A DNA stretch of 18,282 nucleotides. Origin: Granulosicoccus sp965367215. Lineage in GTDB: Bacteria; Pseudomonadota; Gammaproteobacteria; Granulosicoccales; Granulosicoccaceae. Positions within the stretch are counted from its first letter, which is position 1; each line of letters opens with the position of its first letter. This document shows, one piece after another, positions 1-7,655 of this stretch. The position numbers and the translations under genes were made by a program. The stretch is from assembly GCA_965367215.1 (NCBI GenBank), contig CBDUIJ010000083.1:1-18282 (forward strand), written 5' to 3'. A model generated the notes under the pieces. The model was not told where the DNA came from and did not search any database. It was given only the letters and a program-made list of their open reading frames with translations.

Positions 1-617
1 GAATCGCCTTGTCTGAGCGCTTCCAGAATCAAGCGGTGTTCGCTGATCGATTGGGCCATGCGTGCCGGCTCGGTGTGCGGAATGGGCTGGCGCTGACTCT
101 CGCTGAGCAAATCCTGCACTGACTGGTAGAGTCGCTTGAGCATGAGGTTGTTGCAGGCCTCTGCAATGGTGCGGTGAAAGCGCAGATCAGCCTCCACATG
201 CGCCATCAGATCACCATTGTTCCAGGCATCCTCGAAAGCCTGATTGGCGGATTCCAGCGCATCGAGTGTGGCCGCGCTCAGTGAACCTGCGCTCAGACGG
301 CACAGCTCTCCCTCGATCAGAATGCGTGACTGGAAGACATCCTTGATGTCGTAGGTGTCGCCATAGCGCCAGGTGCGCGGTGTGCCGTTGTCTTCCTCCG
401 GGTCCACCACGAAGGTGCCACGTGCCGGCAAGGTTCTGACCAGCCCCAGGGTTTCCAGCGTCAGCAGTGCCTCGCGCAGGGAAGGGCGAGAGACTTTCAG
501 TTGTTCCGACAGGACTCGCTGTGACGGAATCTTCTCGCCGGGCTGCAGTTCACCGGAGCGAATCATGTCCTGCAGCTTGCGCGCGATGGCCTGACCCAGG
601 GGTACTTTGTTGTCCAT
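1..617 (-). CDS. GntR-family transcriptional regulator, FCD subfamily (C-terminus cut by window edge)
   Basis: The gene reads leftward from an ATG at 617 and has no stop before position 1, so about 205 N-terminal residues are visible. Residues about 1-70 form a GntR winged helix-turn-helix (core VSRPSLREALLTLETLGLV, then the wing RGTFVV). The rest is the all-helical FCD effector domain, with the D-x3-H metal-ligand pattern in DLRFH and a later EHRLILEAL helix. FCD regulators bind small carboxylate or sugar-acid ligands and usually repress neighbouring catabolic genes. It is divergent from the importer/hydantoinase operon starting at 781, and the 163-bp gap contains a perfect palindrome that is its likely operator. 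No good Shine-Dalgarno site lies close to the ATG. The family call is firm; the ligand is unknown. Confidence 0.9.
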   Translation of the reverse strand, partial: MDNKVPLGQAIARKLQDMIRSGELQPGEKIPSQRVLSEQLKVSRPSLREALLTLETLGLVRTLPARGTFVVDPEEDNGTPRTWRYGDTYDIKDVFQSRILIEGELCRLSAGSLSAATLDALESANQAFEDAWNNGDLMAHVEADLRFHRTIAEACNNLMLKRLYQSVQDLLSESQRQPIPHTEPARMAQSISEHRLILEALRQGD

Positions 618-691
618 CAAATTCAATCTACAGACCCTCTCGGCAGGCTGCTGTCATCGCTGACCGCATAAAAGGCAAGCGCATGGGTGGC

Positions 692-721
692 TTGCAATCA
701 GAAAACATCCGTGCTTACATA
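692..721 (+). promoter_or_regulatory. possible sigma70-type promoter of the importer/hydantoinase operon
   Basis: TTGCAA at 692-697 and TTACAT/TACATA at 715-721 are spaced 17-18 bp apart and lie just upstream of the palindrome at 724-741. A regulator bound there would block a polymerase starting from this site. The -10 match is poor (3 of 6), so this is only a suggestion. Confidence 0.3.
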
Positions 722-723
722 GT

Positions 724-741
724 GGTCAGACCGGTCTGACC
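724..741. promoter_or_regulatory. 18-bp perfect palindrome, likely GntR/FCD operator
   Basis: The sequence GGTCAGACCGGTCTGACC equals its own reverse complement. It is also two abutting 9-bp units, GGTCAGACC and GGTCTGACC, each with GGTC/GACC arms around one base. FadR-type regulators are known to bind GGT-N-ACC style sites (for example TGGTNNNACCA for FadR, and PdhR-like sites). It sits 40 bp before the operon's first ATG and 107 bp from the divergent regulator's ATG. The palindrome is directly visible; its use as operator for the neighbouring regulator is inferred. Confidence 0.7.
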
Positions 742-780
742 GGTTAACCCGAATAACTCATTGTAGCAGGGGCACACAGT

Positions 781-1575
781 ATGAACACTCGTTTTTTGAA
801 GGGCGCCGCCATCGGCGTTTCATTGTTGTCAGCGACTGCAGGCTCGGTCATGGCGCAGGATACACTCACCGTCGGCGCCAATATCGGCAATGTGCCCTGG
901 GAATTCCTGAATGAATCCGGCGACACGGTCGGTTTCGAAGTCGACCTCGTCAAGGCGGTCGCCGACAAGCTCGGTGCAGAAGTCGACATTCAGAATATTC
1001 CGTTCAACGGCCTGTTCTCGGCCGTGCAGTCAGGCCGAATCGACATTGCCACATCGTCCATCACCATTACCGATGAGCGTCTGCAATCCGTGAGCTTTGC
1101 ACAACCCTATTACGACAGCGATCAGTCACTGACAACAGCTGCCGGTGGTCCGGAATCACTGGCAGAAATGGAAGGCAAGGTCGTGGGTGTGGATACCGGC
1201 TCCACCGGAGACATGTGGGCCACAGCCAATGCCGAAACCTACTCATTTGACGATATCCGACGTTATGAAGGTCTGGCGCCTGCCATGCTCGATCTGGCAG
1301 CTGGCCGCATCGATGGCTATATTTCCGATATTCCGGCTCTGCTGTACTACGTCAAGGACAAGCCCAGCCTCCAGGTTGTCGAGCGTATCGAGACCGGTGA
1401 GAAGTATTCCATGATGTTTGCCAAGGATGCGGAGCTGGCGGTCAAGGTCAATGATGTGCTGACCGAGCTCAAGGAAAGCGGTGTGGTAGCGGAACTGCAT
1501 GAGAAGTGGTTCGGGGCGGCACCGGAGGAAACCACCTCGACCGTTCAGGTCATGGACATGCCATCGGCTGAATAA
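781..1575 (+). CDS. periplasmic amino-acid-type ABC transporter substrate-binding protein (SBP family 3)
   Basis: This 264-residue protein begins with a signal peptide (basic start, hydrophobic core about residues 7-21, cleavage probably after VMA at residue 25). The mature part is a bacterial extracellular solute-binding protein family 3 fold, with GFEVDLVKAVADKLG (about 51-65) matching the family signature and later segments IDIATSSITITDER and VVGVDTGSTGDMWA typical of the ligand cleft. Such proteins deliver polar amino acids or related compounds to a membrane ABC importer. AGGGG at 768-772 is a good ribosome site 8 nt before the ATG. Permease and ATPase genes follow directly. A short extra C-terminal tail rich in T, S and acidic residues follows the usual KWFG end. 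The ligand cannot be read from the sequence. Confidence 0.92.
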   Translation: MNTRFLKGAAIGVSLLSATAGSVMAQDTLTVGANIGNVPWEFLNESGDTVGFEVDLVKAVADKLGAEVDIQNIPFNGLFSAVQSGRIDIATSSITITDERLQSVSFAQPYYDSDQSLTTAAGGPESLAEMEGKVVGVDTGSTGDMWATANAETYSFDDIRRYEGLAPAMLDLAAGRIDGYISDIPALLYYVKDKPSLQVVERIETGEKYSMMFAKDAELAVKVNDVLTELKESGVVAELHEKWFGAAPEETTSTVQVMDMPSAE

Positions 1576-1587
1576 GTCATTGCACGA

Positions 1588-1613
1588 GCGCTTCGTCCCT
1601 GCGGACGGGGCGC
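1588..1613 (+). terminator. stem-loop between binding-protein and permease genes (attenuator or mRNA-stabilising hairpin)
   Basis: An 11-bp stem (1588-1598 with 1603-1613, including two G-U pairs) closes a CTGC tetraloop 12 nt after the binding-protein stop. No T-run follows, so full termination is unlikely. Hairpins here commonly protect the upstream message and raise binding-protein levels over the membrane subunits. Confidence 0.55.
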
Positions 1614-1635
1614 CCTTCACTGACAAGAGCCTTCC

Positions 1636-2310
1636 ATGGATATAGTCGATACATTCTTCAACACCGAGGTACTCCTGCGTACCTGGCCCATGCTCATGAA
1701 GGGGTTGTGGATTACCCTGCAGCTGGGTGTGCTCAGTATCATTGCAGGTCTGGCACTGGGGCTCGGTCTTGCCCTGTTGCGACTTTATGCCGCGACGCCC
1801 GTACAGTGGCTGACGCGAGTCTATATAGATATCTTCCGCTCGATACCCTTGCTGGTACTGCTGATTGTCGTGTACTACGCCTTGCCGTTTCTGGGCTTGC
1901 GACTCTCGCCATTTGCCTCGGCCATGACCGCACTGACCATGGTCTCGGGCGCCTATGCCGCGGAGATCTTTCGCGCAGGCATACAGGCCGTGCCTAACGG
2001 CCAGTTCGAAGCCTCTGCGGCGCTGGGCATGAACTATCGCCGTACCATGGCTGATGTGATCCTGCCGCAGGCGGTGAAGATCGTCATACCGCCACTGACC
2101 AACAACTCGATCAATGTCATCAAGGATACGGCACTGGCTTCGGTCGTTGCCATGCCGGACCTGCTCAAACAGGCCACTCAGGCGCAGGCGCTGGCTGCCA
2201 ACCCCAGCCCCTTGATTGGTGCAGCCATCATCTACGTGGTGATTCTCTGGCCTCTGGTTGCCTATGTCTCTCGACTCGAGCGTCGCTTTGGCGGAGGCAA
2301 CGGACGATGA
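1636..2310 (+). CDS. amino-acid-type ABC transporter permease (HisM/GlnP family)
   Basis: This 224-residue inner-membrane protein has about five hydrophobic segments (roughly residues 25-50, 65-88, 93-110, 145-160 and 192-212). The cytoplasmic coupling loop carries the EAA motif (GQFEASAALGMNYRRTMADV, about 122-141) through which the permease contacts the ATPase. Only one permease gene is present, so it probably forms a homodimer; many polar amino-acid importers instead use two different permeases. It follows the binding-protein gene after 60 bp that contain a hairpin, and its stop overlaps the ATPase start by 4 bp (ATGA), indicating translational coupling. Confidence 0.92.
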   Translation: MDIVDTFFNTEVLLRTWPMLMKGLWITLQLGVLSIIAGLALGLGLALLRLYAATPVQWLTRVYIDIFRSIPLLVLLIVVYYALPFLGLRLSPFASAMTALTMVSGAYAAEIFRAGIQAVPNGQFEASAALGMNYRRTMADVILPQAVKIVIPPLTNNSINVIKDTALASVVAMPDLLKQATQAQALAANPSPLIGAAIIYVVILWPLVAYVSRLERRFGGGNGR

Positions 2311-3044
2311 GCGGCTTCATCAGTATTCGCAATCTGCGCAAGTCCTACGGTGCCTTTGAGGCCTTGAAAGGTATCAATCTGGATATCGACAAGGGTGAGG
2401 TGGTGTGTGTCATCGGGCCTTCCGGTTCGGGCAAGTCAACGCTGATACGGTGCATCAACCGTCTCGAGGACTTTTCCGCAGGCAGTGAGATCCGCGTCGA
2501 CAACATCCCCGTGAAAGCCGGCCGCAGCCTGGCGAAGGTTCGCGCCGAAGTCGGCATGGTCTTCCAGAACTTCAATCTGTTTCCTCATCTCAGCGTGCGT
2601 GAAAACATCATGCTGGCACCGCGCAGAGTGCGTGGAACTCCGCGTGCCGAGGCGGGAGTGCTGGCTGATCGTCTGCTGACCCGCGTCGGCATAGCGGAGC
2701 AGGCTGACAAGTACCCCTCTCAGTTATCCGGCGGACAGCAGCAACGCGTTGCCATTGCCAGAGCCCTGGCCATGGAGCCACAGGTCATGCTGTTCGACGA
2801 GCCGACCTCCGCGCTGGATCCGGAAATGGTCGGCGAGGTGCTGGATGTCATGCGAGATCTGGCCAGCACCGGTGTCACCATGGTGGTCGTGACCCATGAA
2901 ATGGGTTTTGCCAGTCAGGTGGCTGATCGGGTGATCTTCATGGATGGGGGCGAGATCATCGAAACAGGTTCTCCCCAACAAGTGCTGAGTGCACCGCAAG
3001 AGTCGCGCACCCAGAGTTTTCTCAGCGCCGTGCTGAATCATTGA
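2307..3044 (+). CDS. amino-acid-type ABC transporter ATP-binding protein (GlnQ/HisP family)
   Basis: All nucleotide-binding motifs of this 245-residue cytoplasmic ATPase are intact: Walker A GPSGSGKST (37-45), Q-loop VFQNFNLFPH (Q87), ABC signature LSGGQQQR (140-147), Walker B VMLFDEP (160-166), D-loop SALD, and H-loop THEMGF (H196). Length and the FNLFPHLSV segment are typical of the polar amino-acid uptake ATPases. Its ATG overlaps the permease stop. It energises import through the permease encoded just upstream. The class V PLP enzyme gene starts 19 bp after its stop, so the catabolic genes are probably in the same transcript. Confidence 0.95.
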   Translation: MSGFISIRNLRKSYGAFEALKGINLDIDKGEVVCVIGPSGSGKSTLIRCINRLEDFSAGSEIRVDNIPVKAGRSLAKVRAEVGMVFQNFNLFPHLSVRENIMLAPRRVRGTPRAEAGVLADRLLTRVGIAEQADKYPSQLSGGQQQRVAIARALAMEPQVMLFDEPTSALDPEMVGEVLDVMRDLASTGVTMVVVTHEMGFASQVADRVIFMDGGEIIETGSPQQVLSAPQESRTQSFLSAVLNH

Positions 3045-3063
3045 TGGACGTACAGGATTGGAT

Positions 3064-4317
3064 ATGAGTAATACCCTCGATACACTGGATCTGGATTATG
3101 TACAGAGCCAGTTTCCAGCGCTCAATGGCGACTGGGTGTTCTTCGACAATGCCGGTGGCTCGCAGATTCTGCGTCCGGCTGTCGATCGGATTACCGAGTT
3201 TCTGTTCGAGAGAAACGTGCAGACCGGAGGCAGTTACGCCGTGTCTCTGGCGGCAGCCGAAGGCCTGATGAAAGGACGGCTGGCAGCGCAGGATCTGGTC
3301 AATGCCGCAAGACCGGAAGAGATTGTCTTCGGCCCCAGTACCACCGCCTTGTTGCAGACACTGGCCAATGCCATCCGCAGTCAGTTTCAGCCGGGTGACG
3401 AGATCATCGTCAGCATGGCCGATCATGAAAGCAACATCGGCCCCTGGGAACGTCTGCGCGAATACGGTGTCGTGGTGAAGACCTGGCCGATCGACAAGGA
3501 AAGCTATCAGCTTCGGCTGGAAGACCTGGAACCGCTGATGACCGATCGCACGCGTCTGGTATGCGTGACGCATTGTTCCAATATTCTCGGGCGGGTCAAT
3601 CCGGTCGAAGACATAGCGCGTTTCGTGCACGCTCACGGCGCACAGATCTGTGTCGACGCCGTGGCCTATGCGCCACATCGTGCGGTCGATGTGCAAGCCT
3701 GGGACGTGGACTACTATGTGTTCAGTCTGTACAAATGCTACGGGCCACACACCGCGCTCATGTACGGCAAATACGATCTGCTGGCAGAGCTCGATGGCCA
3801 ATATCATTACTTCTACGGCAAGGACAAGGTGCCGGGCAAGCTTGAACCGGGCAACCCGAATTACGAGCTGGCCTATAGTACCGACGGCATCGTCGAGTAT
3901 CTGGCGTCACTGGGTGCGAAGGAAGGCGTGGAAGGTAGTCGCCGCGAGCAGATCGTTGCCGGCTACGACGCCATCACCCGTCACGAGAATGTGCTGACTG
4001 AACGCCTCATGAGCTGGTTGACTGCGCGCAATGATTGCCGAGTCATCGGGGAGACCGATGTGTCCGGCAATGATCGCGTCCCCACCATTGCCTTCAAGTT
4101 CTCGGATGTGGATTCCGGGGCGGTGGCCAAGGCCATGGATGACTACGGTATTGCCATCCGTTTTGGTGATTTCCATTCGCGCCGTCTGGTCGAGAATCTC
4201 GGCGAGCAGGGTAATAATGGTTGTGTGCGAGTCTCCATGGTTCACTACAACACGGTCGAGCAGATCGATCGTCTGACAGAGGCCCTGGCAAAAATCGTCT
4301 CGGAGCTGCGTCCATGA
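3064..4317 (+). CDS. class V PLP-dependent enzyme, cysteine-desulfurase-like (VC1184-type subfamily)
   Basis: This 417-residue protein has the fold-type I class V aminotransferase layout: N-terminal FFDNAGGSQ, the cofactor-stacking histidine in ADHESNIGPW (H121), the aspartate pairing with the pyridine nitrogen in ICVDAVAYAPH (D198), and the Schiff-base lysine in FSLYKCYGPH (K224). The C-terminal VRVSMVHYNTVEQIDRL is characteristic of the VC1184-type cysteine-desulfurase-like subfamily. The loop where SufS-type desulfurases carry catalytic cysteine (R-x-G-x-x-C) reads RFGDFHS (366-372), with His/Ser instead of Cys, so sulfur transfer is unlikely. A lyase, epimerase or aminotransferase acting on the imported or hydantoinase-derived compound is possible. 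The ATG at 3064 is preferred over an in-frame TTG at 3058 because AGGA (3054-3057) is 6 nt before the ATG. The end overlaps the hydantoinase start (ATGA). Confidence 0.88.
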   Translation: MSNTLDTLDLDYVQSQFPALNGDWVFFDNAGGSQILRPAVDRITEFLFERNVQTGGSYAVSLAAAEGLMKGRLAAQDLVNAARPEEIVFGPSTTALLQTLANAIRSQFQPGDEIIVSMADHESNIGPWERLREYGVVVKTWPIDKESYQLRLEDLEPLMTDRTRLVCVTHCSNILGRVNPVEDIARFVHAHGAQICVDAVAYAPHRAVDVQAWDVDYYVFSLYKCYGPHTALMYGKYDLLAELDGQYHYFYGKDKVPGKLEPGNPNYELAYSTDGIVEYLASLGAKEGVEGSRREQIVAGYDAITRHENVLTERLMSWLTARNDCRVIGETDVSGNDRVPTIAFKFSDVDSGAVAKAMDDYGIAIRFGDFHSRRLVENLGEQGNNGCVRVSMVHYNTVEQIDRLTEALAKIVSELRP

Positions 4318-5756
4318 GCAAACCTTACGACCTGGCGGTACGCGGTGGCACCATAGTGACCGCTGCCGATCGCTACCAGGCTGATATCGGTATTCGCGAT
4401 GGCCGCATTGTCGCCATCGCTGACGAGATCAGCGATGCGGCAGAAGAGATCGATGCCAGTGGTTTGCTGGTGCTGCCCGGTGGTATCGATGCGCATGTGC
4501 ATCTGGCGCAGCCGACGTCCGACGGTACGCTCATGGCTGATGATTTTGAAAGTGGCACGCGTTCCGCTGCTGCAGGCGGCAATACGACAGTTCTGCCGTT
4601 TGCCCTGCAGATCAAGGGGACTTCCTTGCGAGCGTGTGTCGACGAGTACCACGCGAAGGCGCAGGACAAGTGCTACACCGACGTCTCCTTTCACCTGATC
4701 ATCTCCGATCCGACACCACAGGTACTGGGGCAGGAGCTGGTGGCGCTGGTACGCGATGGCTACACCTCGTTCAAGGTGTTCATGACCTACGATGATCTGG
4801 TATTGAACGATGCCGAACTGCTGCAGGTATTTGAGGTGGCACGTCGCGAGCAGGCTCTGGTGATGGTGCATGCCGAAGGGCACGATGCCATCAAGCACAT
4901 GACACGCACCCTGGAGGATGAAGGCAAGACGGCGCCTTATTATCATGCCGAGGCGCACGCGCAGATTGCCGAACGGGAAGCCACGCATCGGGCCATCAGT
5001 CATGCGCAGTTGACCGATGTGCCGGTGATGATCGTGCATGTATCCGGTCGTGACCCGATGGAGCAGATTCAGTGGGCGCGCAAGCGCGGCATGAAGGTCT
5101 ATGCCGAGACTTGCCCGCAATACATCGCCCTGACCAAGGATGACCTGAAAGGTCTGAACATGGATTTCGAGGGTGCCAAGTATGTCTGCTCGCCACCACC
5201 GCGTGATGCGGATAGTCAGAAGGCCATCTGGGAAGGTCTGCGTGACGGTACCTTCGATGTGTTCTCGTCCGATCATTGCCCGTTCTTCTTCGAGGCAGAA
5301 GGCGAGATCGGCAAGAACAACAAGAAGGCGAAAACTTCCTTCAAATGGGTGCCCAATGGCATTCCGGGTGTCGAGACTCGTCTGCCACTGCTGTTCTCCG
5401 AAGGCGTCTCCAAGGGACGGATATCTCTGGAGCGTTTCGTGGCACTGACATCGACCAATCCTGCCAGGCTCTACGGTCTCTATCCGCAGAAAGGCACACT
5501 GGCGGTCGGTTCCGATGCCGATATCACGCTGTGGGATGCCGGGCGCGTCGATACCATCCGTCAGGAGAACCTGAACCACGGAGCGGACTACACGCCGTAT
5601 GAGGGCATCGAGATAACCGGCTGGCCGGTCAGAACGATTCTGAGAGGCAACACCATCGCCTTGAATGGCAAGGTGGTATCCGAGGCGAAGTCGGGTCGCT
5701 ACCAGCACCGGCAAGTCAGCGAAGTGTTCGATGGCATCGTCAGGGAAGTGGAGTAG
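4314..5756 (+). CDS. hydA: dihydropyrimidinase / D-hydantoinase family cyclic amidohydrolase
   Basis: This 480-residue enzyme belongs to the amidohydrolase superfamily and opens cyclic ureides (dihydropyrimidines or 5-substituted hydantoins) to N-carbamoyl amino acids. The complete binuclear metal site is visible: HVH (H61, H63), the carboxylated lysine in YTSFKVFMTYDD (K154), H186 in VMVHAEGH, H242 in IVHVSG, and D320 in SSDHCPF. Length matches the family. The ATG at 4314 overlaps the preceding stop (ATGA) and has GGAG at 4302-4305; an in-frame start at 4221 would lie inside the PLP gene and has no family support. No N-carbamoylase gene is visible. The presence of an amino-acid-type importer argues for uptake of an external hydantoin-like or amino-acid-like compound rather than only pyrimidine salvage. 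The exact substrate is not predictable. Confidence 0.92.
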   Translation: MSKPYDLAVRGGTIVTAADRYQADIGIRDGRIVAIADEISDAAEEIDASGLLVLPGGIDAHVHLAQPTSDGTLMADDFESGTRSAAAGGNTTVLPFALQIKGTSLRACVDEYHAKAQDKCYTDVSFHLIISDPTPQVLGQELVALVRDGYTSFKVFMTYDDLVLNDAELLQVFEVARREQALVMVHAEGHDAIKHMTRTLEDEGKTAPYYHAEAHAQIAEREATHRAISHAQLTDVPVMIVHVSGRDPMEQIQWARKRGMKVYAETCPQYIALTKDDLKGLNMDFEGAKYVCSPPPRDADSQKAIWEGLRDGTFDVFSSDHCPFFFEAEGEIGKNNKKAKTSFKWVPNGIPGVETRLPLLFSEGVSKGRISLERFVALTSTNPARLYGLYPQKGTLAVGSDADITLWDAGRVDTIRQENLNHGADYTPYEGIEITGWPVRTILRGNTIALNGKVVSEAKSGRYQHRQVSEVFDGIVREVE

Positions 5757-5905
5757 CGACGCAGCAGGCTCGTATGGTCATCCGGGCAGGCAGCTATTAC
5801 TCGCTGTCTGTTGTTCGGTAGTGCAAGTCCGGATGATCCCTCGGTTGCCCGCGTCACCTGTTTGCTTCTCGATAGAGCAAACCAGAATGATTGGCAAACT
5901 GCCTG

Positions 5906-5943
5906 AGTCGGAATGATCGAGCCTTGTGCCGATCATTCCGACT
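5906..5943. terminator. 14-bp perfect inverted repeat, probable bidirectional terminator
   Basis: The arms 5906-5919 and 5930-5943 pair perfectly over 14 bp around a 10-nt loop. The site lies in the 206-bp gap between two convergent genes (hydantoinase ending at 5756, ybiT ending at 5963). T-runs are short on both sides, so termination may be weak, or the structure may be a 3'-end processing barrier. I see no coding signal in the rest of the gap. Confidence 0.6.
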
Positions 5944-5962
5944 GTTTCATGAAGGGGCCGGA

Positions 5963-7573
5963 CTAGTAATTGGCGGCCTTCTTCATCTGGTTCTGGCTGG
6001 CGAGGTACTCGTCATAAGTACCGGCAAAGTTCACCAGTTTCCTGTCCTTGATCTCGATGATCTGGGTGGCCAGTGAGGAGACGAACTCGCGGTCATGGCT
6101 GACGAAGATGATCGTGCCTTCGTACTGCACCAGCGCCAGGTTGAGGGCCTCGATGGCTTCCATGTCCATGTGATTGGTGGGCTCATCGAGCACCATCACA
6201 TTGGGTGAACTCATCATCAGCTTGCCGAACAGCAGGCGATTCTTTTCACCACCCGAACAGACCTTGACCGGCTTTTCGAAGTCGTCCGAGGAGAACAGCA
6301 GCTGACCCAGGGTTGCACGGACGATCTGGTCGTTGTGAGAAGCCTTGCGCCACTGACTCATCCAGTCGAACAGGCTCATGCTGTTGTTGAAATCCTGCGT
6401 GTTGTCCTGCGGGCAGTAACCGATGGAGGCGTTTTCCGACACCTGGATCCGGCCGCCGTCGGGCTTGATTTCGTCGAGCAGGCAGCGCAGCAGGGTGGTC
6501 TTGCCCACGCCGTTCTCACCGATGATGGCGAGGCGGGAACCGGCTTCGAGCATCAGATTGCCTTTTTCGAACAGCGGGCCGTCTTCAAAGCCCTTGCTGA
6601 CGTTCTCCAGAGTCACGGCCTGACGAAACAGCTTCTTGTCTTGCGAGAAGTTGATATAGGGGCTGATACGACTGGAACGCTTGATGTCGGCCAGCTGAAT
6701 CTTGTCCAGCTGCTTGGCGCGTGATGTCGCCTGCTTGGCCTTGGAGGCATTCGCCGAGAAGCGGCTGACAAACTGCTGCAGGTCGGCAATCTGAACCTTC
6801 TTCTTGGCATTCTCATTCTGCAGCAGTTCACGCGCCGCCGTGGAGGCGATCATGAAATCGTCGTAGTTGCCGGGGTAGACGCGCAACTCGCCATAATCGA
6901 TATCCGCAATATGGGTGCAGACCGTATTCAGGAAGTGGCGATCGTGCGAGATGATGATGATGGTGCTTTTCTGCGCACTCAGCACACCTTCCAGCCAGCG
7001 GATGGCGTTGATATCCAGGTTGTTGGTGGGTTCGTCCAGCAGCAGGATGTCAGGCGAGGCAAACAGGGCTTGTGCCAGCAGCACGCGCAGCTTCCAGCCC
7101 GGGGCAACATCGCTCATGGGGCCGAAGTGCAGTGATTCCTGAATACCGGCACCGCTGAGAAATTCGGCGGCGCGACTCTCGGCCGTGTAACCGTCCATTT
7201 CCGCGAATTCGACTTCCAGTCCGGCAACGCGCATGCCGTCCTCTTCGGTCATCTCCGGCAGGGCATACAAGCGGTCACGTTCCTGCTTGATTTCCCAAAG
7301 CTCCGCATGACCCATGATGACGGTATCAATGACGGTGAATTCTTCGAAAGCGAACTGATCCTGATGCAGCTTGCCGATTCGCTCGTTGGGCGTCAGAGAG
7401 ACATTACCGGTGGTGGGTTCCAGCGCTCCTGACAGGATATTCATGAATGTGGACTTGCCACAGCCATTGGCTCCGATCAGGCCATAGCGGTTTCCATCGC
7501 CGAACTTGACGGAAATGTTTTCGAACAGGGGCTTCGAGCCGAACTGGATGGTGACGTTGGCGGCAGAAATCAC
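5963..7573 (-). CDS. ybiT: ABC-F family translation factor, YbiT type
   Basis: This roughly 536-residue soluble protein has two ABC ATPase domains and no membrane segment. Domain 1 has Walker A GANGCGKST (34-42), the YbiT-like degenerate signature APGWKLRV, and Walker B ILLLDEPTNNLD. A charged linker (about 270-315, FVSRFSANASKAKQATSRAKQ) is the P-site tRNA interaction arm. Domain 2 has GENGVGKTT, CSGGEKNRL and VMVLDEPTNHMD. From memory it matches E. coli YbiT through its whole length. ABC-F proteins bind the ribosomal E site and relieve stalled or non-productive elongation. I chose GTG at 7573: an AGG lies 8 nt upstream, the protein then starts like YbiT (xxSANVTxQFGSKPLFENISVKFG), and the ATG at 7627 abuts the likely -10 box and would precede the transcript start. 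It is a monocistronic gene, probably core genome. Confidence 0.95.
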   Translation of the reverse strand: MISAANVTIQFGSKPLFENISVKFGDGNRYGLIGANGCGKSTFMNILSGALEPTTGNVSLTPNERIGKLHQDQFAFEEFTVIDTVIMGHAELWEIKQERDRLYALPEMTEEDGMRVAGLEVEFAEMDGYTAESRAAEFLSGAGIQESLHFGPMSDVAPGWKLRVLLAQALFASPDILLLDEPTNNLDINAIRWLEGVLSAQKSTIIIISHDRHFLNTVCTHIADIDYGELRVYPGNYDDFMIASTAARELLQNENAKKKVQIADLQQFVSRFSANASKAKQATSRAKQLDKIQLADIKRSSRISPYINFSQDKKLFRQAVTLENVSKGFEDGPLFEKGNLMLEAGSRLAIIGENGVGKTTLLRCLLDEIKPDGGRIQVSENASIGYCPQDNTQDFNNSMSLFDWMSQWRKASHNDQIVRATLGQLLFSSDDFEKPVKVCSGGEKNRLLFGKLMMSSPNVMVLDEPTNHMDMEAIEALNLALVQYEGTIIFVSHDREFVSSLATQIIEIKDRKLVNFAGTYDEYLASQNQMKKAANY

Positions 7574-7627
7574 AACAAATACCTGCGGTTGGGTACGCAG
7601 GCGCACCGATAGGAAAGATAGCCGCAT

Positions 7628-7655
7628 ATTCTATCACTGGATAGCCATCCCACAA
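7628..7655 (-). promoter_or_regulatory. candidate sigma70 promoter for ybiT
   Basis: Read on the minus strand, TTGTGG (7655-7650) and TAGAAT (7633-7628, 5 of 6 consensus) are separated by 16 bp. This predicts a start near 7620 and a leader of about 45-50 nt before the GTG at 7573. The -35 box is weak (TTG only). Confidence 0.45.

Noticed and set aside
4221..4313. Upstream extension of the hydantoinase reading frame
   Set aside because: It lies within the PLP enzyme gene, lacks family similarity, and ATG 4314 has an ATGA overlap and ribosome site.
4245..5714. 489-codon open frame on the minus strand opposite the hydantoinase gene
   Set aside because: The plus-strand hydantoinase has every catalytic residue; the opposite frame has no recognisable motif and is an artefact of codon bias in GC-rich DNA.
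7574..7627. ATG 7627 start for the ABC-F gene
   Set aside because: It abuts the predicted -10 box, adds 18 residues not found in YbiT, and GTG 7573 has a well-spaced ribosome site.
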